NCBI GenBank assembly: GCA_003648395.1
Contig: QMPB01000298.1
Span: 1 to 6,171 of the forward strand
Length of the DNA stretch: 6,171 nt
From: Bacteroidota bacterium
Lineage (GTDB): Bacteria > Bacteroidota > Bacteroidia > Bacteroidales > UBA1556
Reading direction: 5' to 3'
The stretch's first letter is position 1. Each line of letters opens with the position of its first letter. A model generated the notes under the pieces. The model had not been told where the DNA came from and searched no databases. It saw only the letters and a program-made list of their open reading frames with translations. This document shows, one piece after another, positions 5,644 to 6,171 of this stretch. The position numbers were made by a program, and so were the translations under genes.

Positions 5644-6171
5644 ATGATAAAGATAATAGAGTCACCTCGTGATGCAATGCAGGGAGTCAAAAAATTTATT
5701 TCTACTGATAAGAAGATAGAATTTCTTAATTCATTGCTCAAAGTTGGTTTCGATACTCTTGATTTTGGAAGTTTTGTTTCTCCTAAGGCAGTTCCTCAAA
5801 TGCGTGATACAGCGGAGGTTTTAGCTAGTCTAGATTTGGAAAATACTACTACAAAACTACTTGCTATAGTGGCAAATATGAGGGGAGCAGAAGCTGCTGC
5901 CAAATTTGATGAAATTCATTATCTAGGCTTTCCATTTTCTATTTCTCGTACTTTCTCAGAATTAAATATTAATGCAAGTGTATGGAAAGCTTATATTATT
6001 ATCAATCAGCTTTTGGAACTTTGTGCCAAGACAGGAAAAGAACTGGTTCTGTATATCTCAATGGCATTTGGAAATCCTTATGGTGATAGGTGGAGTTCCG
6101 ATATTGTTCATCGTTGGGTAGATATTCTCTACCAAAGGGGAGTTCGTATAATGGCATTAAGCGATACTGTT
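5644..6171 (+). CDS. Hydroxymethylglutaryl-CoA lyase (3' truncated)
   Basis: The first 176 residues of an HMG-CoA lyase-like TIM-barrel enzyme are visible, and the frame is still open at the right edge. The enzyme splits HMG-CoA into acetyl-CoA and acetoacetate, the last step of leucine breakdown. The start ATG leads straight into the first barrel strand, IKIIESPRDAMQG, where Arg9-Asp10 correspond to the catalytic Arg-Asp pair and metal ligand of the family. SFVSPKAVPQM (43-53) is the hallmark CoA/active-site segment. Later blocks are LGFPFSIS (94-101), YISMAFGNPYGDRW (137-150) and ALSDTV (171-176). The downstream metal-binding histidines and catalytic cysteine lie outside the window. Asp40 occupies the place of the usual active-site Glu. 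No Shine-Dalgarno precedes it, only an A-rich leader. A related HMGL-like aldolase or lyase with another substrate remains possible, but the SFVSPK signature favours HMG-CoA lyase. Confidence 0.88.
   Translation, partial: MIKIIESPRDAMQGVKKFISTDKKIEFLNSLLKVGFDTLDFGSFVSPKAVPQMRDTAEVLASLDLENTTTKLLAIVANMRGAEAAAKFDEIHYLGFPFSISRTFSELNINASVWKAYIIINQLLELCAKTGKELVLYISMAFGNPYGDRWSSDIVHRWVDILYQRGVRIMALSDTV

Noticed and set aside
5445..5741. 98-codon minus-strand frame with a hydrophobic translation
   Set aside because: It overlaps the start of the HMG-CoA lyase gene in antisense. Its Ile/Phe-rich composition is what A/T-rich DNA gives in any frame, and it matches no family I know.
1..6171. Mobile element or defence island
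   Set aside because: No transposase, integrase, terminal inverted repeats, tRNA attachment site or defence-type partner is visible. The Pif1-like helicase alone is a housekeeping-type gene.

Overview
The window looks like a stretch of chromosome from a low-GC member of the Bacteroidota. This rests on inference from three things: strong A/T bias in coding and non-coding DNA; start codons with A-rich or U-rich leaders and no Shine-Dalgarno sequence; and protein types that resemble Bacteroidota families (a Pif1-like helicase carrying HRDC and HTH_40-type C-terminal domains, and an HMG-CoA lyase beginning with the ESPRDAMQG variant of the active-site motif). No ribosomal or other marker gene is present, so the genus cannot be given.

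Layout. (1) Positions 1-1202, plus strand: the 3' two-thirds of a GMC-family FAD-dependent oxidoreductase of the cholesterol-oxidase-like branch, cut by the left edge. (2) Positions 1203-1392: a short G-poor spacer with about four degenerate copies of a roughly 25-base repeat and a perfect 6-bp hairpin with a GAAA loop. (3) Positions 1393-3873, plus strand: a large helicase with a Pif1/RecD-like motor followed by RecQ-type accessory domains. (4) Positions 3878-5242, minus strand: a cobalamin-binding-domain radical SAM enzyme that converges on the helicase gene with only 4 bases between the stop codons. (5) Positions 5243-5643: a very A/T-rich divergent intergenic region with a 16-bp perfect palindrome over a candidate promoter and two DnaA-box-like sites facing each other. 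(6) Positions 5644-6171, plus strand: the 5' part of an HMG-CoA lyase gene, cut by the right edge.

The genes do not form an obvious pathway. The GMC oxidoreductase and HMG-CoA lyase are catabolic or lipid-related enzymes, the helicase belongs to DNA maintenance, and the radical SAM enzyme has no recognisable partner. I see no phage, transposon, CRISPR or defence cassette, and no evidence of a clearly new multi-gene system. The points most worth a second look are the ferredoxin-like four-cysteine motif inside the GMC flavoprotein, the helicase domain fusion, the repeat-rich helicase leader, and the paired DnaA boxes with the palindrome in the 5243-5643 region.
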